Shown one piece after another: positions 19,690 to 63,239 of a DNA stretch of 64,000 nucleotides. This stretch comes from Chionoecetes opilio (taxonomy: Eukaryota; Arthropoda; Malacostraca; Decapoda; Majidae). The translations under genes were made by a program, and so were the position numbers. The first letter of the stretch is position 1; every line of letters begins with the position of its first letter. The notes beneath the pieces are model-generated. The model was not told where the DNA came from and ran no database searches. It saw nothing but the letters and a program-made list of their open reading frames with translations. The stretch covers positions 591,001 through 655,000 of the forward strand of contig JACEEZ010009483.1 of assembly GCA_016584305.1 (NCBI GenBank). Direction: 5' to 3'.

Positions 19690-22600
19690 TTGTTTGTTTG
19701 TTGTGCGCCACAGCCGCAACCCCACTTGTTTGGGGGAGGCAATAAGTTATATAAAAAAAATTTTTTTTTCGTCATCAATTAACCATCTGCTCTGTGTTGA
19801 GTGTCATCCCACGTGTTTGAGATAAACCCTTCTGTAAGAAAATTAATTAATGAATAAAAGAAGTAAATAGCAGAGTAGTTTACATTCGTAGAACAGAACT
19901 TGGTCATTTATGTCAATAAAGATAACATATGTATCAATTTTTTACTTCATCGTCTTTTTGTGTGTGGGGAGGGGTCAAGAATTTCCAACAAAATCTTATT
20001 TATGCTGGAGAAAGAAAATTAACAAAAGAAATCATGGTCTCTTCCTGAAATAGGCAGAAAACTAAAACCTGGTGCCAAGCCTTCATCGCGGAGTCTCTCT
20101 TCACAATGGTTTCCCTGGACTGATTCAGCTCAGGGGATCATCCTGCTCAAGTTGTAGACATTATAATCCCTGCACCATGATGACTATAAAGTCCATCAAG
20201 GCATTGTTTACAATGTTCTCCTTGGCGATTGTAATGCAACCAAGGTGTGATATTTCACCTCAATACAAACATGAGATTTTATCTCAATACAAACTTGTGT
20301 CACCAATAAAACTGATAATATATTCCATTGTGATCTTTATTGGGTTTTTGAAATAATTTAAATTGGTCACTGGACTTCTCAATAAATGTTCTGACCAAAG
20401 AAGCTTCTAGAGAACTGAGGATCACAGCCTAAAAGTTTTTAGACCTATTTACAAACGCCTCAGACACACTTCATATCTCTTGTATGCAACACTTAACAAG
20501 TACACTTACATTTAAACATTTTTCACATTTTCAAACTGTACATCAAAAATATATTTGCCACATTATACATAATATTAATAAAGAGTTAAAATAGAATTCC
20601 GCTAACTTCTTGAGCAAACACACAATAGAGTGAATTCTGCTGAGAAACTAAAAATAGAGCAGAAAGGATAAAGTTCAACTCTAAACCAAATACTTTGTGA
20701 TAGTTTTAAATAATCTAACAAAGTGACAACAGCGGCAGGTTATTCCGCATTAGGCGCCTTCTTACCTTATGAGAATCTGACACCTTAATCAAGTATTGGG
20801 ATAGAGAAGCAAGACGTAACAGCTGTTTGGAAGGGGAAATGTAAGCCCTGTTTGCATGATATTTCTTAAAGCCATGAAGAAACTTTTAAACAGAATAAAT
20901 AATAAAGACCAGTAATGCAGTGACCATTCATTGACTTGGACGTGTTGCAGTTTGTATCCTTACACAAAACTTAATTTCGTGCTGCACATGCTCTAAATTT
21001 TTCACAAAAAATGTTCATAATATTTGTCAAATATATCTGAGTATATTCAAAGAATAATGAGGAACTGCATAATATTTCTACTATTAATTTGATATCTAAA
21101 AATGACATAAATTCTTCCACTTGAGAACACAAAATGCAACTATCTGGAACACCCAAAAGTAGCTACAAGAAGTGAAGTCCTGTTTCCCAACAATTTTCCT
21201 TTCACGTGGCTACAATACAGACTAATGTTTTTTCCAGCTTGAAGTTCACGCAGCTCATTCTTCCAGGTAAAAGGAGCAAGCGGTTCAATCTCTGCTTTTG
21301 CCTTTGTTATGTAATACTGTACATGGTGTAAATTATGCGATGCAGCAAATTAATCCTGAAACCCTGCCGTAATAAAAATACTGAACATTTAGTATTGCAG
21401 AACATGTACATTTTTTCTATTGCACTTGGTGTTCCAGATGATGTTCAAATAATGGAGTGGCCACTGTATTATTTGAAGAAAAACTCTTGCAACACATTCA
21501 CGACCCTGGGTCATGACCTTGACAAAAGAACTCATTGAAGAAATGCAGACACGAGGCTTATGGGCTGCCTAGTGTAAGTGGTGCATCAAGATAACAGAAG
21601 GTTCCTGAGGGCTGTGCTGAGAGGGCCAGGAAGGGAGCAAGCAGGAGTAGGGGAAGAAGAGATTAGCTAGACAATACGTACCCAGAAAGTACTAAATACC
21701 TCTGACACAATTAAGAAGTAAAAGATTTGGTGCATGTGCATCTGTCTGTGGAGAACTGGTAAGAAGAGCATTGCTTATGAGGGGGAGTGTGGATGAGATG
21801 AATGAATTATGATCAAGATGGCTGATAATAAATAAATCAGGGTGACTCCATGCGTAGATCTGCACACAAAATAACAGCATGCTGCACACAGCCACCCTGA
21901 GTGCAGTGTGCACACATGAATAACATTTGGAAATACACACAGCTTCGCCTGTGCTTCTAGATTAAGCTGTGTGTGAATCACCTCTTCATGATGGTGGTTG
22001 TGGCAGCTTCTTTAAGTACAGTTCCACCAAAATGAATAGTAAAAAAGAATTACTCTACAATTCATGTCAATATGTACAACTATACAGTTCTAAATACCAT
22101 AGGCGGCATGCGGGCACCATTGGGCCCAGGGCTGGTTAGGCCACACAACATTTGTGTCTTGCACAACTTACACAACACTCATACATCACTGCAGTGAAGT
22201 GAGTCATGATCATGTCTATTTGGTATGTCCTTCAGTGCGTCCTTTTAAAGCAGCAGTGTAGCATAACAGACAAGGCCCCTGCACCATACTTGGCCACACC
22301 GCTGCTTACTCATAATATGGAGTTCATATACATTGTGGCTAAAGGAACATCTGGATGTTGCAAGCTGCTTACACAAAACAGTCAAAACACAACAGTGACA
22401 TTAATCTATCATTTCCACAGTCTTCTAACACAACATGTATTCCTGTTTAATGTTTTCCTCATTTTCATATAAATCACACCTGCATTAAGGCAGCCTTAAA
22501 TAGCTTCCAAAAAAATTATTTAAGACTTATTACATTCTATCAAATCAGGAATTTTGGCAAAGTTAATGCAAACTAACTTCTTTCCTTGAATGCCATCCAG

Positions 22601-22860
22601 AGTATATTTTCTCCTTGATCACACGGAAGCAAACTTCACTACTGTACACACTTTCCCTGTACAAATGCTTTCAACAAAGTCATATTTGCTTCACACAAAG
22701 AATTCTCTTCACTTCACTTTGCATCCTTCAAGAAAATCACACACCGTGCGTAATTGTATCCACAATATTTCTTTTTTTTTTCCCTTTTTCTGTTAATTCT
22801 TATAAAAAATTTCCTTTCATATCAATGCACCCATAATTTTTTGTTTTAGGAACTTTCCTG
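19690..22860. other. AT-rich DNA downstream of spen, no gene seen
   Basis: It may include a long spen 3'UTR. On the minus strand ATTAAA occurs at 22446-22451 and AATAAA at 20336-20341. Short open frames on both strands carry no recognisable domain. Confidence 0.4.
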
Positions 22861-22872
22861 TGAATTCAGTTT

Positions 22873-22878
22873 TAATCC
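22873..22878 (-). promoter_or_regulatory. Candidate poly(A) signal of spen
   Basis: ATTAAA on the minus strand about 130 bases after the spen stop. Alternatives further on are 22446-22451 (ATTAAA) and 20336-20341 (AATAAA), so the true 3' end is uncertain. Confidence 0.3.
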
Positions 22879-23007
22879 CATGTATCTTTCTTCACGTTTT
22901 TCAAATCAAACAACGTGATGGTGTAAGTCATGATCGGGTTTACGAGACAGACAAATGACTTGCTGCTCAATGTCTTGTTGGAGTGGTGGAGAGGAGAGAA
23001 CTGCCAC

Positions 23008-51715
<28,708 letters not shown>

Positions 51716-52142
51716 CTGTCAAAGAGAGAAAAAAACAATTGTTACTTACGTAATTGAAGTGCAAGTGTCAGGTGCATCTCACAAGTAATGTAATAAAACT
51801 ATTAAATCATATACATACATGTAGATACACTAAGATACATTAAATATTATGTACAGTTTGAAGTGAAACATATATGTAACGCATATGCAATTCACTTCAT
51901 TTCGCAACTCTAACAACAAATAGTGCTTGGTCTGTCTGTCTGTCATCAATGAGTTTCACCCCAAGAAGGTTTCCTTTGGGAAAAAGACCCCAACACCCTA
52001 TAATGTGAAATGTTCAAGAACCTGCACCAAAGAACAGTACGAAACTCAAAAAAATTCTCAATTTGTTCTCCTTGTCAGATACTTGCAACATATTGCTCCA
52101 TAGTTCCAGTCAGGCATCCTTATGGCTTTCCTCAATCATATG
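51716..52142. other. Intron or 5' region of spen
   Basis: AT-rich, no coding evidence. Any exon encoding the spen N-terminus must lie further upstream (higher coordinates) or outside the window. Confidence 0.6.
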
Positions 52143-52330
52143 ACAACACCACACACAACACACACACCACACACCACCACACACCACACAACACACACAC
52201 ACACCACACACACACACACCACCACACACACACACAACACACACACACACAACACACCAACACAACCAACACACACACACACACACCAACACACACACAC
52301 ACACACACCCACACACACCACACACACACA

Positions 52331-52373
<43 letters not shown>

Positions 52374-52480
52374 CACACACACACACACACACACACACAC
52401 CACACAACACACACACCCACACCACACACACCAACACACACACACACACAAACACACACACCACACACACACACACACAC

Positions 52481-52514
<34 letters not shown>

Positions 52515-52525
52515 ACACACACCAC

Positions 52526-52589
<64 letters not shown>

Positions 52590-52596
52590 ACACACA

Positions 52597-52636
<40 letters not shown>

Positions 52637-52640
52637 CACA

Positions 52641-52685
<45 letters not shown>

Positions 52686-52794
52686 ACAACACACCACACA
52701 CACACACACACACACACACACAACCACACACACACCACACACACACACAACACACAACACACACACACACACACACACACAACACACCCACACA

Positions 52795-52845
<51 letters not shown>

Positions 52846-52873
52846 AAAAACCACACACACACACACACACACA

Positions 52874-52904
<31 letters not shown>

Positions 52905-52936
52905 CACCACACACACACACACAACACCCACACACA

Positions 52937-52975
<39 letters not shown>

Positions 52976-52990
52976 ACAACACACACACAA

Positions 52991-53035
<45 letters not shown>

Positions 53036-53097
53036 ACACCACACACACACACACACACACCACACACACACCCCACACACACACACCACACACCAAA

Positions 53098-53133
<36 letters not shown>

Positions 53134-53145
53134 CACCACACACAC

Positions 53146-53177
<32 letters not shown>

Positions 53178-53258
53178 CACACACACAAAACACACACAAA
53201 CAACAACAAAAACAACACACACAACACACACACACCACACACACCACACACACACACA

Positions 53259-53299
<41 letters not shown>

Positions 53300-53322
53300 A
53301 ACACACACACACACACACACAC
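52143..53322. repeat. 1.2 kb imperfect (AC)n array
   Basis: Nearly continuous CA dinucleotides broken by single A or C slips, which keeps all frames open for over 400 codons (His/Thr or Cys/Val strings). It abuts a LINE 3' fragment at 53323. Confidence 0.95.
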
Positions 53323-53555
53323 TTTCTGAGAAGAAATTGAAAAGGACAACATGCAAGAGGGATATAAAAAAATACAGCTTCCCGTATAGAAGCACAGAAG
53401 CCTGGAACAACCTTGATGCAAAAGTGATTAATGCAAGAAGTATTCAAGACTTCAAAGGCAAGCTGGATAATAGTAGATTTGGAGACGGGACAGTACGAGC
53501 ATAGCTCTTTTCCTGTATGTTACAACTAGGTAAAATACAACTAGGTAAATACACA
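53323..53555 (+). mobile_element. LINE 3' end fragment A
   Basis: It encodes a jockey/CR1-type ORF2 C-terminus (KKYSFPYRSTEAWNNLDAKV, then DFKGKLDNSRFGDGT) with a stop at 53504, followed by a short 3'UTR with ACAACTAGGTAAAATACAAC repeats. The GGAGACGGGACAGTACGAGC string and the ACAACTAG tail match the SINE tail at 3935-4012. Confidence 0.8.
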
Positions 53556-53570
53556 TATACAGATCCATTG

Positions 53571-53710
53571 ACTATGGAATAACCTGGATGAGGAAGTAGT
53601 AAATGCCAAAAATATTCATGACTTCAAAGCCAATTTGGATAACAGTAGTTTTGGAGACGGGACAGTACGAGCTTTGTCTTTTCTTGTAAATCACAACTAG
53701 ATGACATCTC
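53571..53710 (+). mobile_element. LINE 3' end fragment B
   Basis: A second, shorter copy of the same terminus (WNNLDEEVVNAKNIHDFKAN, then DNSSFGDGTVRA and a stop in ACAACTAG). Confidence 0.75.
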
Positions 53711-54039
53711 ATTATTCAAGATCGTTACCTCCCCATACACAAAACATTCTGGTGTTATGATCATGAACAGCTTGTAGGTGCCACGATTGGAAAACTAACA
53801 CAAATCTCTGCACACACTGTGTCTCTGTGTCTGGCGTGGCGCTGGGACTCACTGCAAACATTGATTTACGAATTCCGCTTCACTGCCTCACACAGCAAGT
53901 ATAATCTACTACATCATGTATACTACCCATCATACCATTAACCTTTAGTGCAAGTGGTAGCCACTCACATTAAATGGACCACAATTACCACCTAAATACC
54001 TCCTCCACACAGCCCATTACCAAACATTTACACGAAATT

Positions 54040-55655
54040 TACCACAAATGCATGGTCTAAAGTAGAATATGAAGGATTGCTAAATGACCCCAGGGTGTCT
54101 CTAAAAAGATTAATTAACAAAAGTAGCGACATAATAGTGATGGGTGACTTCAACTGCAAGGAAGTATGCTGAGAAGACTGGCATAGAGAAGGTGGGGAGG
54201 CGTGATGGGGAAACATAATGTAGAACATGGTTTATGGCCAAGGTAATGACACAATGAATTAACGGAAAACACAAGATTCAGAGGAAATGAAGAACAATCA
54301 AGACTGGGTTTGCTATTAACCAAGAAACCGGATATAATTGACAAGTTAATGTATCAGTGTCCATTAAGACGGAGTGAGAACATTCCCATTGAGTTTTAAA
54401 TAAATGAAGAAAGAGATGTAGACAGATCAGAATCCCATAGAATTGGAAGCTACAACTTTGGGAAAGGTGACTTATTAAGACATATTAAGAAATTTCTTCA
54501 TGGAAATAACCTGGAGTGACATAGTTAAGGCTATAGGTGCCCAGAAGAATTGGGAGTTTCTACGAATATATAAGGAAGGAGTTGAGAGATACACATGTGC
54601 CAAAGGTTGTGAGGAAAGTGAGTAACAAGAAGGAATGGTTTGAACAAAAAATGCGAAGAGTGCAAAGACAAAAGGCTTGGATGAGATGGAGAAGAAGAGG
54701 AGGGAACATCTTTTGGGAGAAATATAAACTGGAAACAATGAATATGTAAGAATTAAAAAATGAAGAGAAGATAGCAAGAGAAAAGTGTAAGCTACAGATG
54801 TAAGGATGAACCGAAGCTCTTCTAGATATATAAATGGAGAGATAAAAGGTAAGGAAGGAATAAACAGATTGAAAGTAGATGGGAGTTGTATACAATGAAC
54901 CAAGTTCCCAGGCCGCAGTAATGAATGAATGTTTTCAGTCAGTATTTAGCAGAGTGATTTTGAAGATGAGGATGGACCGAGAGACACTGTGCTGGAGGAG
55001 ATACAAGTGGACTTAGAAGCTAGAAAACTAATGGAAATCAAGATGGTAATGGATAAGATAATTTAATGGATTGAAAAGCGGAAAATGGAGTTCTATGCTA
55101 AAAACTATGTAATATTAGTCTGGTAAGAGGACAAAGAGAACAAGATGGAATTACGAAATGGGAAGAGACAAGTATAGAGTAGAAAAGCACGTGAGGAGAT
55201 GGACCTTGAAGTAGTAATTCAAGATGACTCATCACCAGAGAAACATATAAGTAGAATTGTTGGTGCTAAATACAAACTCCTAACGAACAGCAGAACAACT
55301 TTTGTCTATATGGCCAAAGACATACTGAAAAAGTGTATTGTGGCCATGATACGTCCTAGATTAATTTTTCGTGTGGTACTTTGATCTCCGCACAAGATGA
55401 AAGATATAAAGAAGATCAAAAGGTACAAAGAGCAGCCATAAAGATATTTCCCAGTCTGTCGGATCTGACATATGAGGAGAGATTGGAGAAATAGGGCTTG
55501 CCTTTATTGAAGAAAAGAGCAAAGGGAGACTTGATAGCAGAGTACGCCTAGTAGAACTGTCAGGATTGGAAAGAATTGACAAAGAGGACATATTTGTAAG
55601 GGATGCAGAAGCCACAAGGACATTCACACCTCAAGAGTGGTGGAATTAATACTAA
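54040..55655 (+). mobile_element. Decayed jockey/CR1-like LINE body
   Basis: Plus-strand pieces occur in element order with many stops. An AP-endonuclease box (IIVMGDFNCKEV, 54130-54165) is followed by basic ORF2 sequence to about 54.8 kb. Near 55200-55640 comes the RT C-terminal part (LEVVIQDDSSPEKHISRIVG, then DILKK, AMIRPRL, SPHKMKDIKKIKR, LTYEERLE). It lacks its own 3' end; fragments A and B just before it are of the same type. Confidence 0.75.
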
Positions 55656-55970
55656 CACTGATCACCGTTATACTAAGAACAGATGGTTTGGACATTATCT
55701 GACTTTGCTGGGCACTTGTGGGAGGCTCGGTCAATTACAGGTCACTTCAGGTCACCTCAAATGACCTGTGCGTGCTGGTGACTGGTGCCCTATCTATCAT
55801 GGTTCCCTCTGTTGTTTTCTCTCGTATTCATCCTGCACCACCAAATTACTCAGCACCCGTTTCCCTTATGTAAGAAATAATATCCTTTCAAGGGGGAGGG
55901 GAGGTTCTGAGGGCACCTGCTTCCTTATTGTGGCGTGGTTACAGAGTGCACAGCCACTACTTTCAACAAC

Positions 55971-56448
55971 ACTTTAGTCGCCACAGCACAAATGTCACCA
56001 GGCGCCATATATTACGAATTTTAGCATCACTACAGACTTGTATGTGCCACTGAAGACAGGTACATAATATAAACTACTGCTGCCTCTTAGTGCACATACA
56101 GTCTGTAGCGAAGCTAAATTCGTATTATACTGGTGACATTATGCTCGACTATGTGTTACGACGTAGTGTCTCCACCATGAGGCTGGGTGACTGCCGGGGA
56201 CAGCTGTGTCAGTGAAGCTGTGCATGAGGCTGATGAATACAATGATGAAAGCCAAATACATTGTACAGTACCTTGATTCTAGTTTATATTGGCATATCTC
56301 CTTAATTATCATTATACTGATTTGAGTTAATTATGAATCTTACTGTATTTCATCAAACCATGTTATTGTAAAAATATATCATAATGAAAAAAAAAAACAT
56401 TGGTAGGATTCATACTTAAGTCATTAGGTAACTACGTACAATACTTCA
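55971..56448. repeat. Duplicate of 48.64-49.16 kb (MITE copy B plus flank)
   Basis: A decayed MITE copy (55971-56166) with many small deletions is followed by about 280 bases of flank that match 48878-49160 closely (GTCTCCACCATGAGGCTGGG onward). The shared flank shows a segmental copy or a longer element, not an independent MITE insertion. Confidence 0.75.
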
Positions 56449-56449
56449 C

Positions 56450-56571
56450 TGCGTACTGTACTTTATATAAAATATTGTGCAAGCCTCTTCAATAGACATA
56501 CAAGTCTAATTCGTAATATATGGCGTCTGGCGACATTAGTGCAGTGGCGACTATAGTGTTATTGACGGTAG
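56450..56571. mobile_element. MITE copy C, right half
   Basis: It matches the right arm of the MITE at 48642, ending CGACTATAGTGTTATTGACG, and sits directly after the duplicated segment. Confidence 0.55.
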
Positions 56572-56572
56572 G

Positions 56573-57551
56573 CAACTGCGCGGTGCCTCACCCTTGAATC
56601 ACTTTAAATAATGGCCATGTCGTATAACAATATTATAGCTTGGAGATGCAGATGATAACATGAAATAACAAAGGTATACATCATCATCAAAGCGAGTACG
56701 CAGGGGTGCCGGCATCGAGAAGGGTCATTTAAGTTGTTACGGGGGGCGTGGCAGGGGTGCGGGCATGGAGGGGCTATCTAGTGTTATTCAAAGGCCCTTG
56801 AAATGTCGTATGACTCCCATACTCGTAGAAGATATCAGTGATCTAACAATTTTTCATGAACATAAACAACTTGATCGATAATTTTCCTCTTAAAGCTGCC
56901 TGGTGAGGGCAAAGGTAAACAGGTAATGGCAAGACCCCAAAAAATGTTCTCTAAGTCATCAACTAAATACTCGAGGAAATCTCATCTAACGTTCATCAGA
57001 AGATCTTATCGTGGCAGTCACCCAAGTCACAAAAACCAAGCCAGCAAGAATCTCAAAACATGATGAACAGAGAAGTGAGGAAAGGGGAAGGGGCAAGCCA
57101 AGGAAGCCCTCCCATCACAGTGCCTCTGCCGGACACAGGGGCGTGGTCAGCCATCATGACATTTATGCTCCCATGACGGGCGGCGCGACAGGTAAAGGTC
57201 AGCCGGATCCACGACACAGAGCAGAGCAGAGGTCTTGTTTTATTGACGCGGTACAAGAAAAACTGTGAAGTGTCCCCATTACGAAAATATATACAATCCA
57301 ATATGCCAGTGAAGAGGACATTGCATCATTAATTTGAATTCAGGTCGTCATCACCAAGTAAAGAGAAAACTACAACTTACATTATGCTATATTTAACCTT
57401 CATTATAACGACGTCTTTGTCTATACTAGTGCAACCGTTCAACACACAAAACACAACTGCTGTACACGTCACCGCACATGTCTGGACGCGAAAATATTGG
57501 TGTAGAGTTGCGTGGAAAAACAAAGAAAGAAAATAAATCAATAAAGGATCA
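56573..57551. other. Non-coding DNA
   Basis: No supported gene. A plus-strand frame at 57011-57268 is open for 85 codons but has no recognisable motif. A GGGGTGCGGGCAT-type string is imperfectly repeated near 56705 and 56755. Confidence 0.4.
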
Positions 57552-58066
57552 CATGAAGATCCGCCACCCCATTTTACCACCTGAAGATCCGCCACCCCAT
57601 TTTACCCCCTGAAGATCCGCCACCCCATTTTACCACCTGAAGATCCGCCACCCCATTTTACCCCCTGAAGATCCGCCACCCCATTTTACCCCCTGAAGAT
57701 CCGCCACCCCATTTTACCACCTGAAGATCCGCCACCCCATTTTACCCCTGAAGATCCGCCACCCCATTTTACCCCCTGAAGATCCGCCACCCCATTTTAC
57801 CCCCTGAAGATCCGCCACCCCATTTTACCCCCTGAAGATCCGCCACCCCATTTTACCCCCTGAAGATCCGCCACCCCATTTTACCCCCTGAAGATCCGCC
57901 ACCCCATTTTACCCCCTGAAGATCCGCCACCCCCATTTTACCCCCTGAAGATCCGCCACCTCATTTTACCCCTGAAGATCCGCCACCCCATTTTACCCCC
58001 TGAAGATCCGCCACCCCATTTTACCCCCTGAAGATCCGCCACCCGTTTTACCCATTTGAAGATCCA
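57552..58066. repeat. 28-bp minisatellite, about 18 copies
   Basis: Unit TGAAGATCCGCCACCCCATT followed by TTACCCCC. It is nearly perfect, with a few 1-base slips and CCAC/CCCC variants clustered at the left end. Spacing is direct and gapless, so it is not a CRISPR array. Confidence 0.95.
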
Positions 58067-58633
<567 letters not shown>

Positions 58634-58874
58634 TTGTTTGCTAATACGTATGATTAATAATTATTTTGGTCAAGCACTCGCTATTATAATGTAAATTTAG
58701 TTTGTTTATTCTTGGACTTCATTAACTCTGTGTATATGCTGAATCAACCATCGACAATATTTGGTTTGGCGAACCTATAATATCAGTTCGCGTGGATTAT
58801 TTAGATTTTGTTTATTTTCCCTACTAGTCTACATGAAAAAAATTACTTTAGGCCTATTATTATTATTTTTTAAG

Positions 58875-59590
<716 letters not shown>

Positions 59591-59593
59591 ACT

Positions 59594-61190
<1,597 letters not shown>

Positions 61191-61466
61191 CCTCTCTTCA
61201 CTAAAATGTAATGAATAAATACTTCGACTATAATAACTACTAATAGTCCATATCCTGGCTATAAGGTTGTCTGGGTTGTTTTTATGGACATTGGTAGTTG
61301 TGTGGAGTGGTGAGGTTTCTAGTAATCGCTGGGGGTTTATTTAGAGATCCTTTGCTATTTTTTTATTTATCAAGGCGGCCCGGATGAACGGCTCAGTTGT
61401 CAGCGATGGAGGGAGACAAAGGAGACTCGGCAGCCGCATATCATCGCTCTACTTCCCTCTCCACCA

Positions 61467-61488
61467 CACACAACACACACACACCACA

Positions 61489-61530
<42 letters not shown>

Positions 61531-61830
61531 CACACACCACACACACACACACACACAACCTACATACATACATACATACATACATACATACATACTACCA
61601 TCACATACATACATACATACATACACCATACAATACATACATACACACAATACATACATTAAACACATACATACATTACATACCACACACACAGTCAAAC
61701 AACACACACATAACTACTACATCAACATACATACAATCAACATACATACATACACACACATACATAAACATACCATCACACCACATCACACAACACACAC
61801 AACACACACACACACACACACACACAGTCC
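61467..61830. repeat. (AC)n and (CATA)n compound microsatellite
   Basis: AC repeats (61467-61557), then CATA repeats (61560-61795), then AC again to about 61827. Confidence 0.9.
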
Positions 61831-62187
61831 CGAGGTAAACAGGATGTACGATGATGTTCACTTATCACCATATTTTTGTCTTGTTTTTCGTCATGTACTT
61901 TTCGCCGCCTTCCCTCACACTTTTCAGCAATTCTATCTATATTACTTTTTTATAGGAATTACCGTAGACAAAACTTACGACGTTATTACTTACTTGCTTA
62001 CTTATTTACTTATTTAATTATTTAGAGAACAATTTCTTACACATGACTACAAAATATCGCGTATTCATGCAACTCATTACAAGTTTTCTACGCTTTTTAC
62101 ATGACTTACAAAATTACATTGGAAAAACGTATTCATTGGACCTGCTACTACCATGTCTTTGTGTCTGTCTGGTTCTGACATCCAGGA

Positions 62188-63051
62188 ATAGGCGCCTTGC
62201 ACGTGACGTCACAGCCCTTGTTGTGACTGCGACAGGCGCGGGAGATGCGAGCTGGAGGACCAACAAACTCCACTTGCCGCCCGTGTTTGCCAGCTTATGG
62301 TAATTTTCCAATACCAAATATATGTTTATCAGTATAAAAGATATACTGTTATCTTCGGAAAAGTTTGTTCTATAATATTATCGAATAAAAACCGTAAAAC
62401 ACACTAAAGAAAGGCCATTATGACAAAAAATATGCATGAACTATGCATATTCAGTTAAACTCTTCGCCACTTAATATTTTGCGAGAAAACTTTTTACATG
62501 GAGAATATGAATAGAAGAGGAATTTCATTAGCTTTCCATTGATATATTTCGTTTTCTGATAAATGAATTAGAACCATGAATAAATTAGCGTTAACTAAAT
62601 AAATAACATCATGAAATCGGGTAATTTTTCCCGATTGATGGTTATTTATTTAGTTAACGCTAATTTATACATGGTTCTAATCTATTTATCAGAAAACGAA
62701 ATATATCAATGGAAAGCTTATGAAATTCCGTTTCTATTGATATTCTCCATGTAAAAAGTTTTCTCGCAAAATATTAAATGAGAGCTTGCGTCTCATAATG
62801 GCCTTTCTTTAGTGTGTTTTACGGTTTTTTATTTGATAATATTATAGAACAAACATTTCCGAAGACAACAGTATATCTTTTATACTGATAAACATATATT
62901 TGGTAGGGGAAAATTACCATAAGCTGGCAAACACGGGCGGCAAGTGGAGTTTGTTGGTCCTCCAGCTCGCTCCGACGGGCGGCATTTGGCTTGAAGACGG
63001 CGGCATTTGGCTTGAAGACGCTAGATCGTGACGTCAGTGCAAGACACCTAT
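62188..63051. mobile_element. Large foldback element (about 430-bp arms)
   Basis: The arms 62188-62620 and 62630-63051 are near-perfect reverse complements around a loop of about 10 bases. The outer ends read ATAGGCGCCTTGCAC and, on the other strand, ATAGGTGTCTTGCAC. A CRE-like TGACGTCA lies close to each end. A 20-bp unit (CGGCATTTGGCTTGAAGACG) is duplicated only in the right arm near 62980-63020. There is no coding capacity. No clear target duplication was found. Confidence 0.8.
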
Positions 63052-63138
63052 ACAAAGTGATACATTCTTCCTTTTCTTTTCTTTCCTGACGATGGTGTTT
63101 AGAAAAATAACATGGTGCTTATGGTAACGTGTGCATAG

Positions 63139-63143
<5 letters not shown>

Positions 63144-63228
<85 letters not shown>

Positions 63229-63239
63229 TGTGTGTGTGT
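63144..63239. repeat. (GT)n microsatellite
   Basis: About 96 bases, almost pure. Confidence 0.95.

Noticed and set aside
52110..53504. Open frames of more than 420 codons on both strands
   Set aside because: They are pure (AC)n translation (His/Thr or Cys/Val), joined at one end to a LINE fragment.
57011..57268. 85-codon plus-strand open frame
   Set aside because: No motif, no splice or promoter support, and an untypical composition; treated as chance.
57552..58066. CRISPR-like direct repeats of 28 bp
   Set aside because: The repeats are back to back with no spacers, in a eukaryotic genome. It is a minisatellite.
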